Origin: JBLNDJ01 sp050261515
GTDB lineage: Bacteria > Acidobacteriota > Terriglobia > Bryobacterales > Bryobacteraceae
NCBI GenBank assembly: GCA_050261515.1
Contig: JBLNDJ010000008.1
Location: 1 to 20,307, forward strand
Direction of reading: 5' to 3'
DNA: 20,307 nt
The notes beneath the pieces were generated by a model that did no database searches, was not told the DNA's origin, and saw only the letters and a list, made by a program, of their open reading frames with translations. Within the stretch, counting starts at the first letter, position 1; every line of letters starts with the position of its first letter. Of this stretch, positions 8,901 through 15,378 are shown piece after piece. Position numbers and translations under genes: made by a program.

Positions 8901-9099
8901 CGAAGCAGCCGACGCGCGCGAGCTGCACGTCGAGGCCGCGGCGCTCGATCTCATCCACGAAGGCGTGGTAGACGCCCTCCGAGCCGTTGCCCGTTCCGCA
9001 GGTGCCCATGCCGACGCCGATGCGCGGCTTGTAGGGCATGAGCTTGGCGAGCCCGGCTTCCTTGACTGCGTTGAAGCTGCTGAGGTCCTGGATGCGCAT
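5953..9099 (-). CDS. hoxF: HoxF/NuoF flavoprotein fused to GltD/NfnL-like FAD-NAD(P) oxidoreductase
   Basis: A 1048-residue protein, about twice the usual HoxF length. Residues 25-100 form a thioredoxin-like domain with Cys34, Cys65 and Cys69. Residues 150-560 form the NuoF module: GRGGAGYPTGLKW (198-210) for NADH, NADEGDPGAY (226-235) for FMN, and a 4Fe-4S site at Cys486/489/492/532. From 562 follow the Fe-S cysteines of GltD proteins (562, 567, 575, 579, 618, 622, 626), then FAD loop VVGAGPTG (675-682), NAD(P) loop VIGGGNAAIDSA (805-816) and YRRERKDMP (830-838), whose arginines suggest NADP(H). AGGD (947-950) is the second FAD contact. The fusion is one uninterrupted frame with ATG and AAAGGA upstream, three bases after hoxE. 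It probably links the hydrogenase to both NADH and NADPH; bifurcation is inferred. Confidence 0.93.
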   Translation of the reverse strand: MRIQDLSSFNAVKEAGLAKLMPYKPRIGVGMGTCGTGNGSEGVYHAFVDEIERRGLDVQLARVGCFGYCAQEPLVNVWLPGRPLAILRRVQPNNVPHILDELYLGRVPAELALCKVEDWDHLTGQIKYGSGYPEIPSWREVPFFKGQKKIVLRNCGLISADDIEEYIAVGGYQALYKVLIDNTPEMVIEQIKASKLRGRGGAGYPTGLKWEVLRKAKAEKKYVICNADEGDPGAYMNRNEIESDPHALLEGMIIGGFTMGAQDGIIYIRAEYPLAVHRLTRAVEQAREYGLLGENILGRGFNFSIQLVEGAGAFVCGEETALISSLEGRAGRPRPRPPYPAQKGLYGFPTSINNVETWYNVSPIVAKGPAWFTETGSTKSAGTKVFSLVGKVNNTGLVEMPLGTPLKTFVYDVGGGANGKQVKAVQTGGPSGGCIPQEMFDTPVDYETLGKLGSIMGSGGMVVMDEDNCMVDVARYFIEFTHSESCGKCVPCRVGLDKALRILKNFANGNGVEEDLDALDELGRMIRDMSLCGLGQTAPNPVLTTMRHFRHEFEDHIRAKRCRAGVCENLALSPCENSCPLHMNIPRFLQLYKEDRLDEAFESVIMDNPLPASTGRVCQHPCDNRCRRMNIDESVNTRDVHRFIADSVYNSDRYPALIERIRAKKLEPTGKNVAVVGAGPTGLTCAFYLALLGHNVTVYESNPRPGGMLRYALPEYRLPKKVLDREIELIESVGVKFICNTAVGFDLPLNDLDANYDAVFLAIGTWKESWVYIPGTELKGVMPALLFLEAVSKDEPVNLGKRVVVIGGGNAAIDSARTARRMGADVTVVYRRERKDMPAIVEETEAAEAEGANFVFLAAPHRIVGFHGVVKAIEVVKTKLGEFDSSGRRKPVPTDEIQVLKCDTVILAVGETVDMDFAKASGLTLKESGVVEVDRFSLETSREKFYAGGDVISGASNVSNAMGYGKKAARNIDEMLMGAKRFSQLMRTYEYDQTPPAQPSAAGRQIPDDVPARERVKTFHEVSLGLTVVEALEEANRCLRCDIRATDR

Positions 9100-9102
9100 T
9101 GC

Positions 9103-9684
9103 CTATCCTTTGGGCCGGCCGTTGGGCTTGGGCTGCGCGGGGGCGCGGCGTGCGGCGCGGCCGTCGAGCGCGTCGATCTGGCTGCGCAGGGCGCGCTCGT
9201 TCACGTGGCCGAAGATCTCGTGGTTGATTTCGACGACCGGCGCCAGGGCGCACTGCCCGAAGCAGGCGACGGTGCGGATGGTGAACTTGCGGTCGGGCGT
9301 GGTGATGGAGAGCTTGTCGGCCTCGGAATCTTCGTCGTGGCTGCTGACGCCCATTTCGAGTTTGAGGCGCTCGAGCAGGCCGCGCGAGCCGCGCGTGTGG
9401 CAGGCGGTGCCGCGGCAGACCGAGATCGTGTTGCGCCCCTGCGGCTCGAGGTTGAACAGCGCGTAGAAGGTGACGACGCTCTGGATTTGCGCGAGCGGGA
9501 TGTCGGCCTTGGCGGCGATGTACTCGAGCGTCTCGGGCGCGAGGTACTTGTTCGCGGTGTGTTCCTGGATGCGTTCGAGGATGGTGAGCAGCGCGCCGGG
9601 CTTGCCGGTGTGGGCGGCGATGACGCGGTCCACGAAATCCTGATCCTCTACCGCCGGCTGAGGCTGCGCCGAAGTCTTGGGCAT
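9103..9684 (-). CDS. hoxE: Hydrogenase diaphorase subunit HoxE (NuoE-like 2Fe-2S)
   Basis: A thioredoxin-like 2Fe-2S protein of the NuoE family, 193 residues. The helical N-terminus LLTILERIQEH is followed by TFYALFNLEPQG and the cluster ligands Cys90 and Cys95 (CRGTAC) and Cys141 and Cys145 (CFGQC). With HoxF it forms the pyridine-nucleotide end of the hydrogenase; in bifurcating relatives the NuoE-like subunit is part of the core. The tail from about residue 175 is basic, rich in Pro, Ala and Arg, and looks disordered. It is the first gene of the operon. The 20 bases before ATG 9684 hold no purine-rich SD; the mRNA there reads GGGGGGUUCUCCUUUU, so initiation may be SD-independent. Confidence 0.93.
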   Translation of the reverse strand: MPKTSAQPQPAVEDQDFVDRVIAAHTGKPGALLTILERIQEHTANKYLAPETLEYIAAKADIPLAQIQSVVTFYALFNLEPQGRNTISVCRGTACHTRGSRGLLERLKLEMGVSSHDEDSEADKLSITTPDRKFTIRTVACFGQCALAPVVEINHEIFGHVNERALRSQIDALDGRAARRAPAQPKPNGRPKG

Positions 9685-9748
9685 AAAAGGAGAACCCCCC
9701 GGAACGGACTTTCGAATAGCTTTATCTGAAAAAGACCCTTAGAGAGAC

Positions 9749-9778
9749 AGCATACACCAGCGCGGGAGGGTCTGTTGA
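9749..9778 (-). promoter_or_regulatory. Weak candidate promoter of the hox operon
   Basis: On the minus strand TCAACA (9773-9778) and TATGCT (9749-9754) are 18 bp apart. Each matches four of six consensus bases. The position, 65 bp upstream of hoxE, is sensible, but the match could be chance. Confidence 0.22.
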
Positions 9779-9879
9779 CAGGGTTGATGGTTAACGCGGG
9801 CGGGGTTGGCGGCAATCGCGGTATTCGGGACGAGTGTGAGCCAGCAGAATGCGACGGTTCCGAGGTGTCGAAGACATGT

Positions 9880-10082
9880 CAACGCGAAGCTGCCGCGGCT
9901 CCGCCCGGCGGCTTGCGCACTGTCCGATTTTGGGATCAGCTTCGTTTTGCGAAATTGAGTTTTCGGGTAAACGCGACTGCCCAGCCAGTAGGGCGGTGCC
10001 CATCGCCAAGGAGTGTCCGATTTCGGGATTAGCTTCGTTTCGCAAAATCAGCTTTTCCGGGAGCCGCGGGGCGGCGGCGTTG
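9880..10082. repeat. 203-bp element with inverted ends and two internal direct repeats
   Basis: The ends are imperfect inverted repeats of 23 bp (9880-9902 and 10060-10082): CAACGC at the outer edge and CCGCGGCTCC at the inner edge match perfectly, with about seven unmatched bases between. Inside are two 47-bp direct repeats, 9921-9967 and 10014-10060, period 93 bp, roughly 80% identical by eye and both beginning TGTCCGATTT. The first contains TTTTGCGAAA and the second its reverse complement TTTCGCAAAA. A further hairpin arm pair lies at 9888-9916. No real gene is seen; translation of the minus strand gives a repeated NEANPEIG-like peptide that I take to be spurious. It resembles a dispersed non-autonomous element. 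Confidence 0.6.
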
Positions 10083-10103
10083 ACGCTGTGTTTGGGGCGT
10101 GCG

Positions 10104-10129
10104 GTGCTCATCGTCTCAGGATGAGGCAC
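10104..10129. repeat. Hairpin, GTGC-TCATC / GATGAGGCAC
   Basis: GTGCTCATC pairs with GATGAGGCAC around loop GTCTCAG, nine base pairs with a single bulged base. No T run follows, so it is not an obvious terminator. It lies just right of the 203-bp repeat element. Confidence 0.35.
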
Positions 10130-10833
10130 ATGAACGCTGGAGAATGAGGACAGATGGCGTAAGTGCAAGAAGAAACGGTTGAAATTAATAGGGGATTGCG
10201 GTGATCGACCCGCAGGGCTCGTCTCTATTTTTCATCGCTCCGGATTCCGCCCCTTCTTCAGCGTGAAAAGCTGGCCGCTGCGCCGTTACCGAACCGCGCT
10301 CGGATCGAACCGAGTCGCACAGCGGCTCCGCTCACAGTGGATCAGGTCAAGTCCGAAGCTGCGTACTTGAACCGGAAATGTATCCACATCGCAGGATTCC
10401 TCTACTGCCACCACATGGGGGTTTCGCTCTACAATAGCGGCCATACGAATGCGATCAGGATTCGCTTCCCGGATGAACTGTCCGCGTGGAGAGGTAAGCC
10501 ACGTCCCGTGCCTACCTCGCATTCAGAAGGATGATTTGTACCTTGCGTTTGAGCGGGCGTGTTGGGGGTCGTGGGGGCATTTCGAACCCCCCCACACGTT
10601 CGCCGTGGAACTCGATGCGATGGTCTTGGTGTTGAAATCCGATCGCGTTTTCTGTGTTTACGGAAGCGCTTATCGAAATCGTTCCGGTCAGGGTGCGCAC
10701 GTTCAAACTGCTGCTCCTCCCGCCACCATCTCTAGAGGACCCTTGGTGGACCGGGGGTTACCGGTAAAGTGCCGCCGCCTGACCAAGCCCGAAATCCACT
10801 TCTACGGTAACGGCGTTTTTCGACCTCGATTTT
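10130..10833. other. Intergenic region without a supported gene
   Basis: About 700 bp with no convincing coding signal. An open frame from 10449 runs into the TonB-like gene, but its first 145 codons are rich in Cys, Arg and His with no recognisable fold and no ribosome-binding site; it is regarded as untranslated upstream DNA. A hairpin GTGGGGG/CCCCCAC sits at 10571-10595 with an 11-nt loop and no T run. No tRNA or riboswitch fold was recognised. Confidence 0.4.
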
Positions 10834-10867
10834 TTGACAGCGGCTTCACTGCATTCCGACGTAGAAT
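10834..10867 (+). promoter_or_regulatory. Candidate promoter of the TonB-like gene, long spacer
   Basis: A perfect TTGACA (10834-10839) and a TAGAAT (10862-10867) lie just before the TonB-like gene, but 22 bp apart instead of about 17. Either only one box is used, perhaps with an activator, or the match is fortuitous. Confidence 0.3.
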
Positions 10868-10883
10868 TGGCGCTTGGGAATCT

Positions 10884-11294
10884 ATGAGATCCATGCTCTT
10901 GGCTGTGTCGCTCTGTCTCTCGTTGTCAGGCGGGTTCGCCGAGGCTGGAGATCTGACGCCTCTAGTCGTCGGCGGCGAGGTCCCCACATATCCGCCGCTC
11001 GCGAATCAGGCGCGGATCTCCGGCAGGGTAGTCGTAAAAGTCAAGATCGCGAACGGTTCAGTTGTCGATGCCCACGTCCGCGCCTCAGACAATCCGCTGC
11101 TCGTACAGTCGACCGTGCAGAACATCCGTAGCTGGCGGTTCGAGAAATCCGCAAATGCGGAGGTCGAAACGGAGTTCGTGTACGAGTTGCGAAAGACGGA
11201 GGCTGAGATGCCCGAGAATCCTGTTATTGAGCTTCGCTTACCTACCCGCGTCCATTTGATCGCCGCGCCCGTTCGGCCGACCGTGAATTACTGA
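10884..11294 (+). CDS. Secreted TonB C-terminal-domain protein
   Basis: A 136-residue protein with a Sec-type signal peptide (MRSMLLAVSLCLSLSGGFAEA, split about residue 21) followed by a TonB C-terminal-like domain: Y-P-P-L-A-N-Q-A-R-I-S-G-R-V-V-V-K-V-K-I-A-N-G, then a conserved-looking SWRFE strand. Full TonB proteins span the inner membrane and pass energy to outer-membrane transporters. This one lacks the N-terminal anchor and proline-rich linker, so it is a stand-alone periplasmic domain of unknown partner. The upstream open frame extends to 10449, but ATG 10884 is chosen because it creates the signal peptide and yields the recognisable part. A weak GGGA lies upstream. It stands alone, with no TonB-dependent receptor or ExbBD nearby. 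Confidence 0.75.
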   Translation: MRSMLLAVSLCLSLSGGFAEAGDLTPLVVGGEVPTYPPLANQARISGRVVVKVKIANGSVVDAHVRASDNPLLVQSTVQNIRSWRFEKSANAEVETEFVYELRKTEAEMPENPVIELRLPTRVHLIAAPVRPTVNY

Positions 11295-11439
11295 CGTAAT
11301 TCGAAAGTGGGGTTTGCAGAATTTGACCGGCCCGGAATGCCTCCCCCACGGGGATGAAGTCCGCAAACGGCATTTTTCGTCGACAACCACCGTACCCCGG
11401 TGATAGTGGGCTCTTTCGGAGTTCTCCCTGCCGCGAGCT

Positions 11440-11775
11440 TCAGGTAGATTCCGATTCAGTAGCGCCCCGAATGGTGTCCCGAAATCCTGCCGATACGACA
11501 ACATCTACCCCCAGGCGGAGGTTGCAGACATAGCTTCCATTTGACCCGTGATCGTCTCTGAACGCGATATCCCCGGGTTCCGGTGGATAGTATGTACGCA
11601 ATCGATGGCCCATCTGATTCAACTGCTCGACGACTCGCCCCAGGCTGTCCGTGACTGCAGCGTGGAGCACTTGCAGCACTTCCGTTTCCAACTGGTCAGA
11701 AAGCGTTCGTGAGCCCGAATTGGTTTCTGCTGCTAGTTCAAATTGCTGCTTGGAGAAGCGATAATCAATCGCCAT
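11440..11775 (-). CDS. Hypothetical protein, 111 residues
   Basis: I do not recognise this protein. It begins MAIDYRFSKQQFELAAE, continues with a likely amphipathic helix (about 27-58, LETEVLQVLHAAVTDSLGR), a YYPPEPGDIAFRDD turn and a beta-rich end with LGVDVVVSAGF. No signal peptide or membrane segment is seen. The start ATG is supported by AAGGTG five bases upstream, and the composition is that of a real soluble protein. It is isolated between a TonB-like gene and the remnant of a phage/plasmid-type gene, so a mobile-element or defence origin is possible but unsupported. Confidence 0.55.
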   Translation of the reverse strand: MAIDYRFSKQQFELAAETNSGSRTLSDQLETEVLQVLHAAVTDSLGRVVEQLNQMGHRLRTYYPPEPGDIAFRDDHGSNGSYVCNLRLGVDVVVSAGFRDTIRGATESEST

Positions 11776-11979
11776 AGAATCACCTTCGCGCTGTCACTGA
11801 GAGGGCCAGGAAATCTAATCTACCACGTCTGCCAGAACTACATCCCAGAGCGGAGATGTCGAGCAGTTCCTCCCGATATGCGGGGTTTCCGTCCTAGACG
11901 ACTCGCAGAACGCAAGCCAGCGCCTGCTCGAAGCCATGCCGCATGAGGCTATAACTTCTGTCGGAACAGCGTAACTTCC

Positions 11980-12102
11980 ATGCCCCACGATATCGACGAA
12001 TCCACCGGTAAGCCCGCGATCGCCCATGTCGGCAAGACGCCCTGGTACGGGCTGGCAGGAAGTGCGGCGTTTAGGCATCGCCCGCGCGCCGGCCCGCATT
12101 GA
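11980..12102 (+). pseudogene. N-terminal fragment of a DUF932 phage/plasmid-like protein
   Basis: The 40-codon frame begins MPHDIDESTGKPAIAHVGKT and continues PWYGLAG, closely resembling the start of DUF932 proteins (phage/plasmid-like protein family), which typically open with M-x-H-x-I-x-x-x-T-G and a W-H-G-L-G motif. Similarity stops around residue 26, after which unrelated sequence leads to a stop at 12100-12102 and then the sulfotransferase gene. Full family members are several hundred residues long, so this is a truncated stub. No clear ribosome-binding site precedes it. The assignment rests on motif memory only. Confidence 0.5.
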
Positions 12103-12142
12103 ATCGCCTGACCGCCGGATGTTAGCATTTCTGTGGCTCTCG

Positions 12143-13096
12143 ATGTCCCGGCTGCCGAACTTCTTCATTGTCGGCGCCCCCAAGGCCGGCACGACGTCTC
12201 TCTACCACTACCTGGACCAACATGCTCAGGTCTACATGAGCGCGATCAAGGAGCCGCACTTCTTTGCGGCCGAGATCCGGGAGGAGAATTTCGGCGCCGA
12301 TCTCCGCCGTGCCGCCGCCCGCGACGCTCGCGGCCTGCGCGAGTTTCTGTCCGGTCCGATGCGGCAGAAACGCTTTGGAGGAATCGTGGCGGACTGGGAG
12401 GATTACCTGCGGCTGTTTGCCAACGCCGGCGAAGAATCCGCTCTGGGCGAGGCGAGTGTCTGTTATCTATGGTCGCCGACGGCAGCGGGGCGGATCGCCG
12501 AAAGGATTCCGGACGCACGGATCCTGGTGATGCTGCGCAACCCCGCCGACCGGGCGTTTTCCCAGTATCTCCATGGCGTCGGGCTTGGGGCCATCCGGTG
12601 GAGCTTCCGCGAACACATCGAGCGCAATCTGCGCCACCGCTCCAGGGAGTTCTGCGTTCACTATCCGTTTCTGGAGTTCGGTCTCTACTCCGAGCAGCTC
12701 GGCCGGTACATGGAGCGCTTCGGGCGGAACGTGTGGGTCGGGTTGTACGAGGATTTCAAGAGCCGCCCCATGGAGACCTTCCAGGACATCTGCCGGTTTC
12801 TCGGCGTGGATCCGGAGTTCTCACCCGACATGACGGTCCGTCATCTCGAGGCGCAGGCCCCGCGCCTGGCCGCGCTCGGCCGGCTCAGGCGCTCCGGACT
12901 GTGGCGCGGAGTTGCCAAAGCGGTACCGCAGCGTCTGCGCCCGCTCCTTCACAGGAAGCTCTTCCGCAAGCCGGGCGAGATCCGCATGGATCCCGCCGAC
13001 CGGCGTTACCTGCTCGAGTTTTACCGCGAAGACGTCGGGAAGCTCGCAGCCCTGCTCGGCCGCAGCCTCGATGCCTGGCTGCAAGACCCTTCTTGA
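12143..13096 (+). CDS. PAPS-dependent sulfotransferase
   Basis: A 317-residue sulfotransferase of the Sulfotransfer_1 type that moves sulfate from PAPS to a hydroxyl or amine. The 5'-phosphosulfate loop GAPKAGTTSLYHYL starts at residue 11, KEPHFF lies at 36-41, and the 3'-phosphate motif LRNPADRAFSQYLH contains Arg132 and Ser140. This pattern is shared with carbohydrate sulfotransferases, so a surface polysaccharide is the likely acceptor, in keeping with the polysaccharide genes to the right. ATG 12143 places the P-loop at the usual distance from the N-terminus; ATG 12119 adds eight mostly hydrophobic residues. Neither has a good SD. It converges on the heparinase-like gene, with 70 bp between the stops. 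Confidence 0.88.
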   Translation: MSRLPNFFIVGAPKAGTTSLYHYLDQHAQVYMSAIKEPHFFAAEIREENFGADLRRAAARDARGLREFLSGPMRQKRFGGIVADWEDYLRLFANAGEESALGEASVCYLWSPTAAGRIAERIPDARILVMLRNPADRAFSQYLHGVGLGAIRWSFREHIERNLRHRSREFCVHYPFLEFGLYSEQLGRYMERFGRNVWVGLYEDFKSRPMETFQDICRFLGVDPEFSPDMTVRHLEAQAPRLAALGRLRRSGLWRGVAKAVPQRLRPLLHRKLFRKPGEIRMDPADRRYLLEFYREDVGKLAALLGRSLDAWLQDPS

Positions 13097-13166
13097 CGAA
13101 GATCTGGCCCTTGCATCGACAACCGGGGCAGGCAGCGGTCCCGGGGGCGATCAATGCGGCCGGCCG

Positions 13167-15365
13167 CTAGTGGGGCGGTCGAATCGCGATCCTGCGGGTT
13201 CCGGTCCCGGCGTCGCGGAACGAGAGGACGCCTTGCGAGTTGGCTCGTGATGGGCGCAGGCGCTTGCCGTTCACTTCGACGGTCACGGGCAGACCGGGCA
13301 GCAGTTCGACGAGCGTGTGGAGCGCAGGAGCCGAGGACGAGACCTCGTAGGTGAACGGCGGTGCGGCGGCGAAGACGACAACCTGGTTCCCGGCTTGCGA
13401 GAGGAAGTGCACGCCGGTGGCCTGGTCCGAAGAAACGAGGCGGGTGGGGACGGGAGCGGCCGCGGCGCCATCGGCCATTTGGAGCGCGTGCAGGAAGAGG
13501 TCGCTTTGGGCGCGGCGGCGCGGGGCGACTTCGATGCGCCAGGCGCCGGATTCGCGGGGTTCGGCGGCGACCTCGGGCCGCGACACGGGGTAGTTGATTC
13601 CCGTGAACGGATTGTAGAATTCGTAGCCGGGTCCGCCGACGGCGGTGATGGCCGGATCTTCCGGGAGAAGCGTCTCGACGAACAGCGTTCCTTCGTTGCG
13701 GCGCTCGACCGTGAGGCGGCCCTCGATCCGGGGGCGTTCGCTGAAGTGCAGCAGCCAGCGCTTGTCGAATTGCGCATCGGCCGCAGTGACGCGATCGAAG
13801 ACGACCAGGAAATCCGGGGCGGGCAGGTAGACGAACTGGCGGTCGTACGAAGTCACTTTGGGACCGTAAGCGCGCTGCAGGTTCACGCGGACGTAGTCGT
13901 AGGCCGCGGCGTGGTCGAAGGCGGTCACTTCGGCGGCGTCCAGCCCTTCTTTGTTGCGGTGGGCGAGGTACTCGGGCCAGGTGGCGTGGTGCTGTATGCC
14001 GCGGAGCACGAGCTGTCCGCCGTCGTTCGTGTAGCCCTTGGGCCACTGCTGGGCGGGATCGTAAACCAGCAGGCAGTTGTGGGCGAGCGTGCGCTGCGCG
14101 TATTCGTTCGAGTGGCGGCCGGGCTGGTACATGCCGTCGTAGGCGCCGCTGTCGATGGCCAGTCCGCCGCGGTGGTAGATGAGGAACTGGCCCTTATCGA
14201 AGTGCTGGTGGTCTGTGAAGTGGCTGCCGCCCAGGATGGTGACGAGCGTGGAGCCGGGGTCCCAGCCGTTGCGGAACATGATCTGCTCGTAGGCGCCCGC
14301 GCCCAGGCGCATCGCGAGAGGCAGCGTGCGGTAGGAGGGCGTGCGCGAGGCGCGCGCGTCGCCGAAGATCCGCATGCCCCATCCGTAGCTCGCGTGTACG
14401 GCGCGGCCGCCGTCGCGTTCGACGAGCGCATCGGCGAAGGAGCGCAGGTGCGCGGCATCCTGGGCGGCCGGGACTCCGGCGGCGAGCATCTCGACGGTGA
14501 GGGGTACGGTAAGGGCGGCGAGGGCGCGGCTGGGGCTGGTGTCCCCGGTGCGCTCGAAGGTCAGGTCGGGCCGCGTGCAGGCGATGAGGAAGCGGCCGGC
14601 GGCGGCCATGTCGATGCGGAGGAAATAGTCCGTGTCGCTCGCGGTGCGGTAGGCCTGGAGCAGGAGCACCAGATTGCGCAGCGTTTCGTGGAACGTGTAG
14701 TGGCCGCCCTCGGCCCAGGCGCCCTCCCGAGCGTTCCAGGTGTCGATCACCTTGCCGGGGGCCTCGAGGAACTCGCGCGCGGTTTCGAGGTATTCGCGGG
14801 CGCTGGCGCCGTGGGGGGCGGGCTCGCCGTCGAGCGCGAGTCCGGCGATGGCGACGCTTGCGAGCGCCATGTAGGTGTAGTTGTGGTTGATGTCCGGCTG
14901 GCCGTTGCGAAGGAAATCAAGCGAGCTGTCGGCCGTGGTGACGATGTTGGCCGCGGCGGCGGAGCGCTCGGAGGCAGTGAGGCCGGCGTAGACCCAATCG
15001 AAGGCGGTCGCCATTTCCGCGCCGGCGAGGAAGCCGCCGACGTCGTGCTTCTCGTAGGAGAAGGTACGTGTGAGGAGAAAGTCGCGGACGGCGGCGAGGT
15101 CCCGGGCGTCGCCGGATTCGAGATAGCGCGCCGCGCGCTCTACGATGCCCGCGGCTCCGCCGGTGGGCTCGCCGCTGCGCCAGCGCGCGTACTCGGGCTG
15201 GTGGAGGCGCGCGCGGAATTGTGCGAGAGTGAGGCCGCGGCCGACGCGCGCGGCGTCGTTGCGGACGTAGATGCGCGGGTGGAGCGTCGAAACGGCGGCG
15301 TGCGCGGCGGGCAGCGCCGCCAGCGCGAGCGCGAGGATCGGAACCAGTCGCAGAGAGCGGGGCAT
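13167..15365 (-). CDS. Secreted heparinase II/III-like polysaccharide lyase
   Basis: A 732-residue exported protein with a clear signal peptide (residues 1-23, ending AHA). Residues 60-340 form an alpha-helical toroid-like part including INHNYTYMALAS (159-170) and EGAWAEGGHYTFHETL (214-229). From about 360 comes the heparinase II/III-type beta part with DHQHFDKGQF (385-394), similar to the H-x-H-x-D-x-G-x-F signature, and AHNCLLV (428-434). Family enzymes cleave uronic-acid polysaccharides by beta-elimination. The substrate here is unknown; a role in trimming or turnover of the cell's own exopolysaccharide fits the neighbouring rml and wzz genes. The start ATG has GGAAG six bases upstream. 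A 12-bp palindrome GCGGCCGGCCGC (13156-13167) touches its stop codon. Confidence 0.87.
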   Translation of the reverse strand: MPRSLRLVPILALALAALPAAHAAVSTLHPRIYVRNDAARVGRGLTLAQFRARLHQPEYARWRSGEPTGGAAGIVERAARYLESGDARDLAAVRDFLLTRTFSYEKHDVGGFLAGAEMATAFDWVYAGLTASERSAAAANIVTTADSSLDFLRNGQPDINHNYTYMALASVAIAGLALDGEPAPHGASAREYLETAREFLEAPGKVIDTWNAREGAWAEGGHYTFHETLRNLVLLLQAYRTASDTDYFLRIDMAAAGRFLIACTRPDLTFERTGDTSPSRALAALTVPLTVEMLAAGVPAAQDAAHLRSFADALVERDGGRAVHASYGWGMRIFGDARASRTPSYRTLPLAMRLGAGAYEQIMFRNGWDPGSTLVTILGGSHFTDHQHFDKGQFLIYHRGGLAIDSGAYDGMYQPGRHSNEYAQRTLAHNCLLVYDPAQQWPKGYTNDGGQLVLRGIQHHATWPEYLAHRNKEGLDAAEVTAFDHAAAYDYVRVNLQRAYGPKVTSYDRQFVYLPAPDFLVVFDRVTAADAQFDKRWLLHFSERPRIEGRLTVERRNEGTLFVETLLPEDPAITAVGGPGYEFYNPFTGINYPVSRPEVAAEPRESGAWRIEVAPRRRAQSDLFLHALQMADGAAAAPVPTRLVSSDQATGVHFLSQAGNQVVVFAAAPPFTYEVSSSAPALHTLVELLPGLPVTVEVNGKRLRPSRANSQGVLSFRDAGTGTRRIAIRPPH

Positions 15366-15378
15366 GAGAAACTTCCGT

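Noticed and set aside
9921..10060. Possible CRISPR repeats
   Set aside because: Only two copies, 47 bp and imperfect, with no cas genes; better described as part of the intergenic element.
9791..10168. 125-codon minus-strand frame with NEANPEIG-like repeated peptide
   Set aside because: The peptide repeats simply reflect the two 47-bp DNA repeats; no SD and no protein-like composition.
10571..10595. Possible tRNA T-arm (TTCGAACCCCC near a G-rich stem)
   Set aside because: No cloverleaf, anticodon arm or acceptor stem can be built around it.
11815..12192. 125-codon minus-strand frame
   Set aside because: It is antisense to the DUF932-like stub and the sulfotransferase start, with a Cys/Arg/Ser-rich composition.
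13097..13166. Terminator between the convergent sulfotransferase and heparinase-like genes
   Set aside because: The only strong symmetry is GCGGCCGGCCGC at 13156-13167, which has no loop and no T run.
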